DNA of 48,740 bases from an uncultured Alteromonadaceae bacterium (GCA_938085045.1 CALKGI010000144.1:1-48740), one strand, 5' to 3'. Positions 9,501 to 17,631 are shown, numbered from the stretch's first letter. Numbers and translations are program-made. Notes: generated by a model from the sequence alone, not told the origin.

Positions 9501-10595
9501 TGGCAACTTAAAGTCAGCGACACAGGTATTGGCATCGAAAATCAGCATTTAACCCAAATATTTGAGCGTTTCAATCGCATCGGCGGTGCCCATCACGAAC
9601 AAGTATCAGGTGCCGGATTAGGGCTAGCGCTCGCCAAAGAATTGGCCGAAAGTTATCAAGGCAGCATTGCAATTCAAAGCGAACTTAATATCGGCAGCTG
9701 TTTCACCGTCAAATTTGCCCTAGTACCATCAACACCAGCACTTATCGATGAAGTAAAAATCAACCAGAGTAAACTGGCCCTAGAACTCAGTGATGCCGAG
9801 CAGCGTCAAACAACCCAATTAAAACAAACTGACAATGACGCCAAAGAGTGGATTTTGGTGGTAGAAGACAACCTTGATATGTGTGAGTACATTCAAACAG
9901 CACTAGGCGACAAGTACCATTTCTATATCGAACACGATGGCCTTAAAGGATTGGAAACCGCGCGTGCAGAAGTTCCCGACATCATCATCAGCGATGTCAT
10001 GATGCCAAACATGGACGGTTTTGAATTTTGTGCACAGGTAAAACAAGATGAGGCAACCTGTCATATTCCAGTGATTTTACTCACGGCACTGAGTACATCA
10101 AAAGAAAAAATCAAAGGGTTCGAAAGCCTTGCCGACGAATACTTAAACAAACCCTTCAATCGCAAAGAGTTACAAGCCCGAGTGCAAAACCTCCTCACTT
10201 TACGCGGGTTATTACAAAAGCAACTGAGCAACCCAGTGGTGAGAAAACTCAAACCCGAAGAGCAGTCACCGGTATCAGACAAAGACTTGAAATTTTTAGA
10301 TGGCGTCAGTGAAGTCATCAGCAAAAACCTGTCAGACAGTGAGTTCAGCGCCAAAAACCTCTACTACGCTATGGCCATGAGCGAACGATTGTTGCAACGA
10401 AAACTCAAGGCTCTGACCGGGCAGACCCCGGCAGAACGAATAAGAGAAAATCGCTTGAGCAAAGCATCTGAATTGCTGAGCCAAGGGCATTATGTCGGCG
10501 AAATCTCTGACATGGTGGGTTTTTCATCACACGCCTATTTTTCCAGTTGTTTTAAGGCGCGTTATGGCGTAACACCAAGCGCCTTTGGCAAGTAA
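6582..10595 (+). CDS. Hybrid two-component system protein: sensor, kinase, receiver and AraC DNA-binding domain in one chain
   Basis: All parts of a one-protein signalling system are present in 1337 residues. A signal anchor (about 18-38) leads into a periplasmic sensor of repeated two-component-regulator propeller motifs (for example RLWIGTGNGLN, LWIGTQRGLNRY) and a Y_Y_Y domain (about 690-765, ending EVKTTDINGHW). A membrane helix lies near 770-790. The kinase has VSHEFRTPLTLIEGP with phospho-acceptor His837, an N box (NLLSNAIKYN), and G boxes (DTGIGI, GAGLGLALAKE). The receiver has acidic residues (VVEDN), Asp1138 in ISDVMMPNMDG, and the conserved Lys in LNKPF. A C-terminal AraC helix-turn-helix ends the chain. 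Such proteins are typical of Bacteroidetes glycan sensing and also occur in Alteromonadales. It converges on the DUF5916 gene with a 17-bp gap. Confidence 0.93.
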   Translation: MHGSDYYHIKKHFDWKQRCFYLLLLCTLLLPITTFGSTLSKLIFPEKINSTYISPTEDDEGLIWFNAPTGVYLFDGIDFTLILPTGTSASNFARSRIAISNKVLWFAKGSQLKRLDLLSGKTRQFTLDVDTSTGMVLTSLQVDDNNTLWIGFANRRHSDNNPVSGALFRLQPNAKIIEKVVINTTCMQVTDMAIDHEGTVIVATCDGLFKHNSHTNTFTRQLIDPTGGQSINNIQILEDLQVISTTKNIFILNHQNGIYQPLPCQLAPNSYLATIYNQTTIGVLTNNSTIHCDLRSAKILLIDDNLNTYYRGKSELVWNRQPAGLFYQNGEFPLLKIQRKTHSPDNQLPSNYVIRVFEDSKKRLWIGTGNGLNLLSPQGKVLQSFNANDSDPNSLHSSRVWAITESSNGDIYIGTTKGINRFNESTNDFTNRQNQPQWPLAKVKGEIWDLVEDAKGNLWIASWKEGLYRFNKHSGQLHHYINDKNNTNSISHNAVRSLHIDDKNQLWIGTQRGLNRYQAQTDDFYRFSDLEKDSILDMDNDSQGRLLIGTENNFARLNTARNRFEKIFKPGEFTKSVFAITHDQYNNIWFASTNSLYAYHEHSNTVSSVKLEDTHFITGAKAVASDGTIYFGSVNGLVSFSPRQLKAITDPAKVIFTKVKSQNPQAEALLPTRFGYASNNALVLPPGEKGFTVKMAAVNYTNPKAIRYQHRLLGYSDTFKTVSADEREVQFTNLDPGEYQFEVKTTDINGHWRDEITTLKVTRQAYFWQTYWFDWVKMAAALLVLWLLYRWRISILDKKALALEQLVTDRTQEIAEQKQNIESLLKIKEQLIANVSHEFRTPLTLIEGPAELLAIKAHEPEVVIRQSQVIKRNTQRLLRMVEHLLIFSKPQIPSQNIQPLAPDALLKLIIEPFELLAQKQQLSLSANLTETQAAIAIPAEPLEIIITNLLSNAIKYNRPGGTITIDSTIEQAHWQLKVSDTGIGIENQHLTQIFERFNRIGGAHHEQVSGAGLGLALAKELAESYQGSIAIQSELNIGSCFTVKFALVPSTPALIDEVKINQSKLALELSDAEQRQTTQLKQTDNDAKEWILVVEDNLDMCEYIQTALGDKYHFYIEHDGLKGLETARAEVPDIIISDVMMPNMDGFEFCAQVKQDEATCHIPVILLTALSTSKEKIKGFESLADEYLNKPFNRKELQARVQNLLTLRGLLQKQLSNPVVRKLKPEEQSPVSDKDLKFLDGVSEVISKNLSDSEFSAKNLYYAMAMSERLLQRKLKALTGQTPAERIRENRLSKASELLSQGHYVGEISDMVGFSSHAYFSSCFKARYGVTPSAFGK

Positions 10596-10612
10596 TACAA
10601 AGCCCCCAAATA

Positions 10613-12991
10613 TCACCCTTGCCAAGCATAACTAAACTTAGCAAAAACACTGCGTTGATCGCGACTCAGCTTATCCATCTCGCCGCTTTGAAAACCGCCA
10701 TCTGAATAACCCAAATAAACCAAAGTTTGCGGGTTTAACTTGTAAGAATAAAGCAACTGAGTGGCAATGCTGCGGCTTAACTTGCCAACATTGTTGTATT
10801 CGTTGTCATCAAAATTACCTCGATACAAATCGGTATTGCGGCTGATATCAGAATACTGGACAGTCAGTTTCAGTTGGCTGCGAATATCAAACTGATAAGC
10901 CAGACGCAAATTGGTTCGGTTAGCAGTGTACAAAGTACCACTATCAAAACTGATGCTTTGACCTGCCTGCACAGTATCATAACCATCAGACTTCAGCGTT
11001 TCGTGTTCATAGTCCAAACGACCGCTAATATGCTTACCAAATTGCCATTCTACGGTGCCCCACACATTAAACTCTTTAGCCAATCGAGCATTCGACCAAT
11101 CTAGGGCGTCACCGTGTCTGAAAGACAATAAGAAAGTTAAACCTGCAACAGGAGTGATACGTGAAAACCCCTGCAATTGCGATAGCTCAAAGTATTCACC
11201 CAACTGATTGAATTCGCTTTGATAAAACTGACGTTCGTTAACAAAACCACCTTGAGCGTATGACTGCATAGGGCCATTAAAATAGCCTTTGACCACAGTT
11301 GTACGGTTTAACTGATTGCCATCTTGGTCATAATCCAGATTAAAATCAGCAAAATAACCATACTGATTCAACACATCATCTTTCTCGCCGTAATAGGTTC
11401 TTCTGCCACTGAAACCCAACGCTTTGTGGTCAACCTGACCGACAAAACCCAAATCTGCGCGAAAGTCTTTGCCCACATCCGAGTAATTCATGCTCAGCTG
11501 ATAGTCGCGGTTATTGTGATAATAATTAAACGAATAGGCATGGTCTTGCTGGGTTTGAGCCAAACCATAATCATTCACCAGCGCATCTGGATTGGTACTG
11601 TCAGAGTAAGCCAGTTGATACTGAACACTGTTTTCTTCATTCAACCAATAACTGCCATCTAGTGATGCTAACGTATTGTCATAACCATTTGCTTGGCGAG
11701 TCGTTGCCAATACACCAACTGTGTTGCGGCCACCTAAGTCTGCCTTATAGCGTGCAATAGCGACTTTAGAATCTAATGGATTTTGGCCAGCATCAGTGTA
11801 ATTGTACAATCTAGAACCTTGATTACCCGGCAACAAAAAAGCAGTTTGATTGTCGTTGGCCACCAATAGGCCATAACTGTGTTGACCGCTTTTGCCCGTT
11901 AACTTAACGCCGTAATCAGGGTCTGCGATGTTACGAGTATGCACAAGGTTAAAGTTACCAGAGTCAAAGTAGTCGGCACCGTCTAAGAAAAACGCCCTTT
12001 TTTCACGTAAAAACAACGAATAAGTACTGTTGACGTTAAGCTGGGTGACATCAGCTTCAACCTGAGAAAAATCAGGATTAATCGTCGCATTCAAAACGCT
12101 GTCTTGAGTGATACCCCAACGCAAATCAAGCCCAGCGTCTTGGTCTGTATCACCACTTTGCCACTGGTCAGCGTTATTTTTACTGTCGTTACGGCCCATG
12201 GTGATAGTCGGCGTGATTTGAATGTTTTGACCCGCTTCGATTTTTTCAAAACCGGCCAGCTGATCAAATTGACACAAACTGCACTTAACATCACGATTCG
12301 ATTGATAACTGGCCAGCTCATGTTGTACGTCTCGTGGATAATTGCGCCACAAGGTGAAGTTCCACACCTTTTTGCCATTGGTGGCATCAAAACGCAAAGC
12401 ACTGAATGGAATGCGCATTTCAGCACTCCAACCCGTCGACGTAATTTTTGCACCACTAAACCAAATCGCATCCCATGAAGTGTCTTTACGCCAACCATTG
12501 ATATCACTCATTCGCATATCAGCCTGAGCACCCATAGGGTTGACATAAAACTCATAACCTTGACGTTCATCACTAAAAGTGTCGAATACCACACCGACAA
12601 AATCGTCGCTCCAAATATTATCGCGGTCGCTCAGGTGTCCGCGAATATTGGCAGGTGTTGGATCAAAAGCCTCAATCGCCACATACAAACTGTCACCGTC
12701 TTCATACATATAACCCACGGTTTTGACTGGGGCCTTAATGCCATCTCCCGGATTGTTTTCAAAAGCCAATTCAACCACAGTGGCATTTTGCCAAACCGCC
12801 TCATCAATCACGCCATCGATAGTCGCTGATTTAGTTTGATGACTGAGTTGATATTGATTGCGACCACTTTTAATCTCGTCAGCCTTCACATCAAAACAGC
12901 TTAATATCAATAGGCAAAACGCTAACGCCTCAAGCGCAGTCGCAATCACCGAACCGGGTATTAATTGTGTATTAAGTTTCATATTCATCAT
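10613..12991 (-). CDS. DUF5916 outer-membrane-type protein with N-terminal CBM9-like domain
   Basis: After a signal peptide (residues 1-37, ending FDVKA), the 792-residue protein opens with a CBM9-like carbohydrate-binding fold: IDGVIDEAVWQNA, YVAIEAFDPTP, WSDDFVGVVFDTFSDERQGYEFYVNPMGAQ. The remaining 560 residues are alternating-polarity strands ending in aromatic residues (LVYLGYSDGGFQ, VFAKFSYAWQG), as in outer-membrane beta barrels. I associate this layout with the DUF5916 family. Its function is not established; binding or passage of a glycan-like ligand at the outer membrane is inference. ATG at 12991 follows AAGGAAAG. It is divergent from the CadC-like regulator (211 bp between them) and convergent with the hybrid sensor, so either could control it. 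Confidence 0.85.
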   Translation of the reverse strand: MMNMKLNTQLIPGSVIATALEALAFCLLILSCFDVKADEIKSGRNQYQLSHQTKSATIDGVIDEAVWQNATVVELAFENNPGDGIKAPVKTVGYMYEDGDSLYVAIEAFDPTPANIRGHLSDRDNIWSDDFVGVVFDTFSDERQGYEFYVNPMGAQADMRMSDINGWRKDTSWDAIWFSGAKITSTGWSAEMRIPFSALRFDATNGKKVWNFTLWRNYPRDVQHELASYQSNRDVKCSLCQFDQLAGFEKIEAGQNIQITPTITMGRNDSKNNADQWQSGDTDQDAGLDLRWGITQDSVLNATINPDFSQVEADVTQLNVNSTYSLFLREKRAFFLDGADYFDSGNFNLVHTRNIADPDYGVKLTGKSGQHSYGLLVANDNQTAFLLPGNQGSRLYNYTDAGQNPLDSKVAIARYKADLGGRNTVGVLATTRQANGYDNTLASLDGSYWLNEENSVQYQLAYSDSTNPDALVNDYGLAQTQQDHAYSFNYYHNNRDYQLSMNYSDVGKDFRADLGFVGQVDHKALGFSGRRTYYGEKDDVLNQYGYFADFNLDYDQDGNQLNRTTVVKGYFNGPMQSYAQGGFVNERQFYQSEFNQLGEYFELSQLQGFSRITPVAGLTFLLSFRHGDALDWSNARLAKEFNVWGTVEWQFGKHISGRLDYEHETLKSDGYDTVQAGQSISFDSGTLYTANRTNLRLAYQFDIRSQLKLTVQYSDISRNTDLYRGNFDDNEYNNVGKLSRSIATQLLYSYKLNPQTLVYLGYSDGGFQSGEMDKLSRDQRSVFAKFSYAWQG

Positions 12992-13118
12992 TCTTTCCTT
13001 AGGGTTTGGATATGCCGCTAATTTGACTCAAAAGCGCAATAAAGTAGTGATTAGCTAGGGAAAAAAGGTGAGGAAGTTGTGAAATGTGTGTTTTTGGTTA
13101 TTTCTTTACCTTAATTAA

Positions 13119-13140
13119 CGATAAAAACGATTTTTTCGAT
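13119..13140. promoter_or_regulatory. Three CGAT repeats with 9-bp period upstream of the CadC-like promoter
   Basis: CGAT occurs at 13119-13122, 13128-13131 and 13137-13140, separated by A- and T-tracts. The block ends three bases before the -35 element of the next promoter, the position of a class II activator site or a repressor operator. It lies between two divergent genes. Confidence 0.35.
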
Positions 13141-13143
13141 AGA

Positions 13144-13172
13144 TTGACCTGCAATTAACAAAAACGGATAAT
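13144..13172 (+). promoter_or_regulatory. Promoter of the CadC-like regulator
   Basis: TTGACC (13144-13149), 17-bp spacer, GATAAT (13167-13172); each hexamer matches the sigma-70 consensus at five of six positions. Transcription would start near 13179, about 24 nt before the ATG at 13203. Confidence 0.6.
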
Positions 13173-13202
13173 GACGCCTTTACGGCTAACCCAACAGACC
13201 CG

Positions 13203-15230
13203 ATGCGCTATTTTTCTGTTCGACAATACTTTATCGACACCCAATTACCGCAGATGTTTTTTGATGATAAACAAATATCCATCGAGCCCAAACAGCATCA
13301 ATTACTGCTTTATTTTTGTCAGCGACCCGACACCATTGTCAGCCGCGACCAGATCATCGATGACATCAATAAAGGGGCAGTGATAAGCGACAACGCCGTC
13401 AATAAAATGATTGCCAGCCTGCGCCAACTGCTCGGCGATAACCCAAAACAGCCCGAATTTATCAAAACCATTCCAAGGCAAGGTTACAGTTTTATCGCAC
13501 AGGTAGAACAATGTGACAGCATCAAAAAACCAGTCGAAATTAAAAACAAAACGAACCTAATTGTCGCAGCCCTGTTTTTAATGGTTGCGGTTTTACTCAC
13601 CATTGTATTGACTGGCGACAATATCACCTCACAACCGCAAAACAGTAAATTAACGCCCTTAACACGCAATTCAGGCGTAGAGTTTGCGCCTTACATGTCG
13701 CCTAATGGCCGCTTTTTGGCTTACACCCGCAACGAACCCACCAACAAAGTTGCCCAACTGTGGTTAAAAGACTTACAAAACGACAACACCGAACACCTGC
13801 TGGCAAACTTAGCAAGCTCAACCGAAATAGCTTGGTCGTCACTAGGTGACCGACTGATTTACACCAACTACCCCAATCAAACTTGTCAGTTCAACCAAGT
13901 TCAAATCAAAGAAGGTCAGCCCCAACCCTCCACCACGCTAGGCGACTGCAACGCTAGGTACATACCGCAGTTAATGTTCGCCGATGATGATCAATCATTA
14001 TATTTCGTCTCGCGAGTCATTGGGTTCGAGCCAATGCAGGTTTTTAAGATGAACCTGCAAGACAACACCAGACAATTGATAAACCAACCCGAATTAGCAG
14101 GCGCAGGTAATTACGCGATGGACATCAGCGCTGATGGCAGCAAAATATTAATACTGTCGAGCAATGCCGATTTTCATACCACCGCTTACCAACTCGACCG
14201 AAAAACCAACGAACTGTCGACCAAAGGCAAATGGCAACGATTACTCAACAGGGCCATATGGCATCACGACAACGAAAGTATCGTGCATACCAGCAACGAA
14301 TATTCACACGAGTTGATTCAAAGTGATGTGTGGGGCGAAAAACTAACGACCATAGTCAGCACATCCAACCGGGTTGCCGAAAATTATCGCCGTCATCCCA
14401 ACGGCAAAGATTTTTACTTCACCTCGTTTATGATGAACAACGACAATGTGGTGATAAACCTCAATGACAACAGCAAAAAACATAATTTCAACTCAGCGGT
14501 TTACGACAAATTGCCCACCTTTAGCACGAGCATTTACAAATGGTTTTTCGCCTCAAAACGTAATGGCATCACTCAAATTTACAGTGCATCAGAACAAGAC
14601 CAGCAACTCAAACAACTCACCTACTACGACAAAGAACCCTCGTTGGCCTCGTTAGATGCGTCGCCAGACGGCCAAAAGTTATTGGCTCTAGGTCGTAAAC
14701 AAGTCACCCTAATGACCACTGGCGGCGAAAAAATACGCTCGGTCACCGTTCCTTCAGGCTTAGTATTAGCGGCCCATTGGCTGTCTGACAATCAAATCGC
14801 AGTTAGCGCACTCAACAACGAACTGCCACAGCTATTTATATACCAACTAGACACCGGCTCACTGAAAACCGCAGACTCAAAATGGCAAGCCGCCTTTGCC
14901 AGCCCCAGCGGCAACCGCTGGTTTTACATCGCTCGTGCGAACGACAGCGTTTTTGAGTGGGATAAACAAGCGCAAACCTTTGTTGATTTAGGGCTAAACC
15001 TAGCATTTGTTTACGGCAGCGGATTGAATATCAAAGCCACCGAAACGGCCCTAATTTACGGCAGAACGGTTGGCGAAAGCCGAGAATTGACCAGACTCGA
15101 CCTTGCGAGCAAACAAACAAAAGTGTTGGGGCAATGGTTATATGTGGCCGGGTTTGATGTACTAGAAGAGTCATTGGTGCTGAGCTATGAATACAGCAGG
15201 ACTGGGGATATAGTTGTTACTGGATTTTGA
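13203..15230 (+). CDS. CadC-like membrane-bound regulator with periplasmic propeller repeats
   Basis: This 675-residue protein begins with an OmpR/CadC-type winged helix (about residues 5-100): IEPKQHQLLLYFCQRPDTIVSRDQIIDD and the wing motif IKTIPRQGYSFIAQVE. A single transmembrane helix (about 117-138, NLIVAALFLMVAVLLTIVLTG) leads to a periplasmic half with TolB/PD40-type repeats (SPNGRFLAYTRN, SADGSKILILSS, SPDGQKLLALG). It thus senses outside the membrane and binds DNA inside without phosphorylation. There is no clear ribosome site before ATG 13203, but the promoter above fits that start. It is divergent from the DUF5916 gene, a likely target. The propeller repeats in both this sensor and the hybrid sensor suggest related ligands. 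Confidence 0.85.
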   Translation: MRYFSVRQYFIDTQLPQMFFDDKQISIEPKQHQLLLYFCQRPDTIVSRDQIIDDINKGAVISDNAVNKMIASLRQLLGDNPKQPEFIKTIPRQGYSFIAQVEQCDSIKKPVEIKNKTNLIVAALFLMVAVLLTIVLTGDNITSQPQNSKLTPLTRNSGVEFAPYMSPNGRFLAYTRNEPTNKVAQLWLKDLQNDNTEHLLANLASSTEIAWSSLGDRLIYTNYPNQTCQFNQVQIKEGQPQPSTTLGDCNARYIPQLMFADDDQSLYFVSRVIGFEPMQVFKMNLQDNTRQLINQPELAGAGNYAMDISADGSKILILSSNADFHTTAYQLDRKTNELSTKGKWQRLLNRAIWHHDNESIVHTSNEYSHELIQSDVWGEKLTTIVSTSNRVAENYRRHPNGKDFYFTSFMMNNDNVVINLNDNSKKHNFNSAVYDKLPTFSTSIYKWFFASKRNGITQIYSASEQDQQLKQLTYYDKEPSLASLDASPDGQKLLALGRKQVTLMTTGGEKIRSVTVPSGLVLAAHWLSDNQIAVSALNNELPQLFIYQLDTGSLKTADSKWQAAFASPSGNRWFYIARANDSVFEWDKQAQTFVDLGLNLAFVYGSGLNIKATETALIYGRTVGESRELTRLDLASKQTKVLGQWLYVAGFDVLEESLVLSYEYSRTGDIVVTGF

Positions 15231-15300
15231 ATAAGATGGACTTTGACAACAGTCAGCTAAATGATATGGTGAGTCATCTCATCATAATAGGAGGTGAAAC

Positions 15301-15540
15301 ATGAATACATTGACATGGTTACAGATGAAAGAAACCTTTCCTAATGAATGGCTTCTAATCACCGACTTTCAGTTGGATGATTCAGGCCATTTGATTAATG
15401 GTTATGTTGAGCGTCATGCAAAAGACAAGGCTAATGTTTACCGATTGCCCTCACTGGGTAAACCAACGGCTTTTAGGTATACCGGCGAATCAACCTTTTC
15501 TGGATTGAGACATCATGCAAATCACCAAAACGACCTTTGA
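15301..15540 (+). CDS. Small conserved-looking protein overlapping a retropepsin-like gene
   Basis: A 79-residue acidic protein with a strong ribosome site (AGGAGGTGAAAC directly before ATG). The core reads WLLITDFQLDDSGHLINGYVERHA and then KPTAFRYTGEST, a pattern I associate with small proteins encoded just before retropepsin-like proteins in other bacteria, notably cyanobacteria; this is from memory and unverified. Its last 26 bases overlap the next gene, so translation is probably coupled. It could be a partner, inhibitor or substrate of the protease. No signal peptide or membrane segment is seen. Confidence 0.65.
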   Translation: MNTLTWLQMKETFPNEWLLITDFQLDDSGHLINGYVERHAKDKANVYRLPSLGKPTAFRYTGESTFSGLRHHANHQNDL

Positions 15541-15922
15541 TATCAACAGGCATCATATTCATTTGGAATGTGCCATCACTGACAATGAAGGGATCAAACA
15601 CAGTTTTAACGGTATTCTCGACAGCGGCGCCCCCAGAACAGAATTCTCAGATTTATTTCTTTTACATACAGGTTTACTAACCCAGCACAATCCACAAGTC
15701 GATATTCCGCCAGGCTTACAAAGCCAAAAACACAGTAAAATCAATATCCCATTGATTGAAATATGTAATCAGCAATTGATTGAATTTGAGGTCTACGTTG
15801 CTACTTTTGAAAGCTCGTGGGGTATCGATGCGCTAATTGGTCTCGATTTTTTCCGCCGATTTCAGCTGACGATTGACTACAACAATGGATTGTTGATTTC
15901 GAAACCTTATTCACCGCAATAG
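15515..15922 (+). CDS. Retropepsin-like aspartic protease
   Basis: This 135-residue protein has the single-lobe retropepsin layout. The catalytic motif is FNGILDSGAPRTEFSD with Asp36-Ser37-Gly38, and the second conserved block is DALIGLDFFRRFQLTIDYNNGLL near the C-terminus, equivalent to the IIGRD-like strand of the family. Such domains act as dimers. There is no signal peptide, so it should be cytoplasmic. It overlaps the preceding 79-residue gene by 26 bases in another frame. A retroviral origin is not implied: similar chromosomal genes are common. Catalytic activity is likely but unproven, and the target is unknown. Confidence 0.75.
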   Translation: MQITKTTFDINRHHIHLECAITDNEGIKHSFNGILDSGAPRTEFSDLFLLHTGLLTQHNPQVDIPPGLQSQKHSKINIPLIEICNQQLIEFEVYVATFESSWGIDALIGLDFFRRFQLTIDYNNGLLISKPYSPQ

Positions 15923-15951
15923 AGCAAAGTGTTATAGGGAGTTCAACTTCA

Positions 15952-16053
15952 ATGGGTGAACTTCTTGGTCACAAAATAACCGAAGAGCTTTTGAGTCAAG
16001 TACAGTCTGCTAACTCAATCGAAGAACTTCACGCACTATTGCGCAACAATTAA
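15952..16053 (+). CDS. Possible 33-residue ORF after the retropepsin gene
   Basis: AGGGAG (15936-15941) lies ten bases before an ATG that opens a 33-codon frame. The predicted peptide is helical and acidic, with ELLSQVQSANSIEELHALL near its centre. It starts 29 bases after the protease stop and its own stop overlaps the convergent amine-oxidase stop (shared TTAA). It may be a third member of the micro-operon, or a chance frame. The good ribosome site and lack of other content in this stretch are the only support. Confidence 0.35.
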   Translation: MGELLGHKITEELLSQVQSANSIEELHALLRNN

Positions 16054-17459
16054 CCTCCAGCCAACCCAATAACCCGGTCAGCCTCACGCTCACCAGAAAG
16101 AAAAGCCCCATGAACTGTTGATGGATACTCAGAATTTGTCGCCTCACCGGCAAACAACACCTTGCCATCAACTGGCTCAGCCAAATCATCGCGCATACTG
16201 CTGGTCGCGCCTTTTGGAATGTATGAATACGAACCATAAGTAAACTCATCTTTACCCCAACGGGTGATTAGATGGTCTGCGGGTTGAGGTATATCGTTGC
16301 CATACATGGTTTTTAAGGTTTCCATGGCTTTGGCGACAATCTGCTCGTCAGTCAAATCTTCAATCTCTTTGCCATAGCTCGCTGCATTGAATGCGCCAAG
16401 AATAGGCTTGCCTGTGGCTGGTTCAAGGTTTATCCAATAACTCCAATGACCTTTTTGTTCACTGACATTGGCCATGTTGGTCACTGTGTTATCCCAAAAG
16501 ACTTCGTCAAAGTGCAAGTAAACCTTATTCAACACACCCATATCTAGCGCAGCTATTGCTGCCAATTTGTTTTGCGGCAAAGCTGGGCTAAATTCGATAA
16601 CGCCTTTTTTAAGGACTCCTAAAGGCACGGTCACTATCACATAATCGGCCTCAAAATCACCTTGGCTGGTTTCAACACTCACCATGGCTTGGTCGTAACG
16701 AATAGCTTTTACCCAAGTGTTGAGTTTAACGTCTAAATCAGCCGCCATCGCTTTTACCAATGCGTCATACCCTTGGGGGAAAATCACATCGGGGCCACCA
16801 AACTCGCCTTCATCTTCCATGCCAGCGATAGAAAGATCACTTGCATCGGCTGCGCTATCTTGCTCTACCAGCATGTTTGTCATAAATGCCACTTCCACGG
16901 AATTCATGTGGTCTAAACCTCCGTTTTGCACGCCTATATTTATTGCATCCTGTACGGTGGCATCTGAATCATTAACCACTGCCGTCATTCCCCACGCATT
17001 CAAATCGCTTTCAACGCTTTGAATTTTAACGCCTATATCGTAATCGATATTGCCCTGATGGTCGTAGGTCACTTGATTTTCGTAATTCCATTCAACTAAG
17101 GGCACCGACAAGTCTGTAGCCAGTTGATGGATTGGATTGCCCTCAATGCCATGAATCCAACTAGCGCCCATATCTAGTGGCGTGCCCATGGTATTGTTAC
17201 TCCATGTTCGACCGCCCAACCTGTCTCGCCCCTCAAGCACTTGAACATCAAAACCAGCAGCCGCTAATTTATGTGCCGCTTTAATACCTGACATGCCGGC
17301 ACCTATCACCAGCACTTTTTTAACCACTGGGATCGGATCAGGTGTGGGCGTAGGAGAAGGCTCTGTTACCACAACAGGCGAACTGCCTGAACTAGAACCA
17401 CAAGCACTCAGTGTCAATGTCGTAATTGCTGCGGCCAATCCTTTCATTATCTTTTTCAT
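16050..17459 (-). CDS. Lipoprotein flavin amine oxidase
   Basis: A 469-residue FAD-dependent amine oxidase of the monoamine/polyamine oxidase family, which oxidises amines to imines or aldehydes with release of H2O2 and ammonia. The dinucleotide-binding motif VLVIGAGMSGIKAAHKL is near residue 50, followed by EGRDRLGGRTWSN and GASWIHG. The C-terminal FAD-contact motif VLFAGEATNSEYPSTVHGAFLSGEREAD is intact. The N-terminus is a lipoprotein signal (LSAC lipobox, Cys20) with a proline-rich tether (EPSPTPTPDPIP). A Sec lipoprotein signal on an FAD enzyme is unusual because such enzymes normally fold before Tat export. It is divergent from an OmpR-type two-component pair, its most likely regulator. 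Confidence 0.88.
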   Translation of the reverse strand: MKKIMKGLAAAITTLTLSACGSSSGSSPVVVTEPSPTPTPDPIPVVKKVLVIGAGMSGIKAAHKLAAAGFDVQVLEGRDRLGGRTWSNNTMGTPLDMGASWIHGIEGNPIHQLATDLSVPLVEWNYENQVTYDHQGNIDYDIGVKIQSVESDLNAWGMTAVVNDSDATVQDAINIGVQNGGLDHMNSVEVAFMTNMLVEQDSAADASDLSIAGMEDEGEFGGPDVIFPQGYDALVKAMAADLDVKLNTWVKAIRYDQAMVSVETSQGDFEADYVIVTVPLGVLKKGVIEFSPALPQNKLAAIAALDMGVLNKVYLHFDEVFWDNTVTNMANVSEQKGHWSYWINLEPATGKPILGAFNAASYGKEIEDLTDEQIVAKAMETLKTMYGNDIPQPADHLITRWGKDEFTYGSYSYIPKGATSSMRDDLAEPVDGKVLFAGEATNSEYPSTVHGAFLSGEREADRVIGLAGG

Positions 17460-17631
17460 AAAACGCCTCTTAAATTATGCTCATTTACTGTTGAGCTTAA
17501 TTTAACAGCAAAGTACATTGGCTTCCGTCAGGCTACCTATCGATTTGTCACCTAATGTCACCAAGGGTGAATTAGGCTTTAATGTGTTGTGCGCTAACGC
17601 TAATATAGGCAAAACATCGGGAGCAGATCAG

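Noticed and set aside
12091-12507. 138-codon minus-strand and 124-codon plus-strand frames inside the DUF5916 gene
   Set aside because: Both lie wholly within a convincing CDS in other frames and lack ribosome sites or recognisable motifs.
15515-15922. Retropepsin as a sign of a retroelement
   Set aside because: No reverse transcriptase, integrase or long terminal repeats are nearby. Chromosomal single-domain retropepsins are common in bacteria.
16010-16249. 79-codon minus-strand frame overlapping the end of the amine oxidase
   Set aside because: It is an out-of-frame shadow of the amine-oxidase C-terminus, whose conserved FAD motif is read in the other frame.
17518-17631. N-terminal extension of the response regulator
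   Set aside because: The 38 extra residues precede the universal receiver start, have no homology pattern, and a GGGAG ribosome site marks the ATG at 17632.
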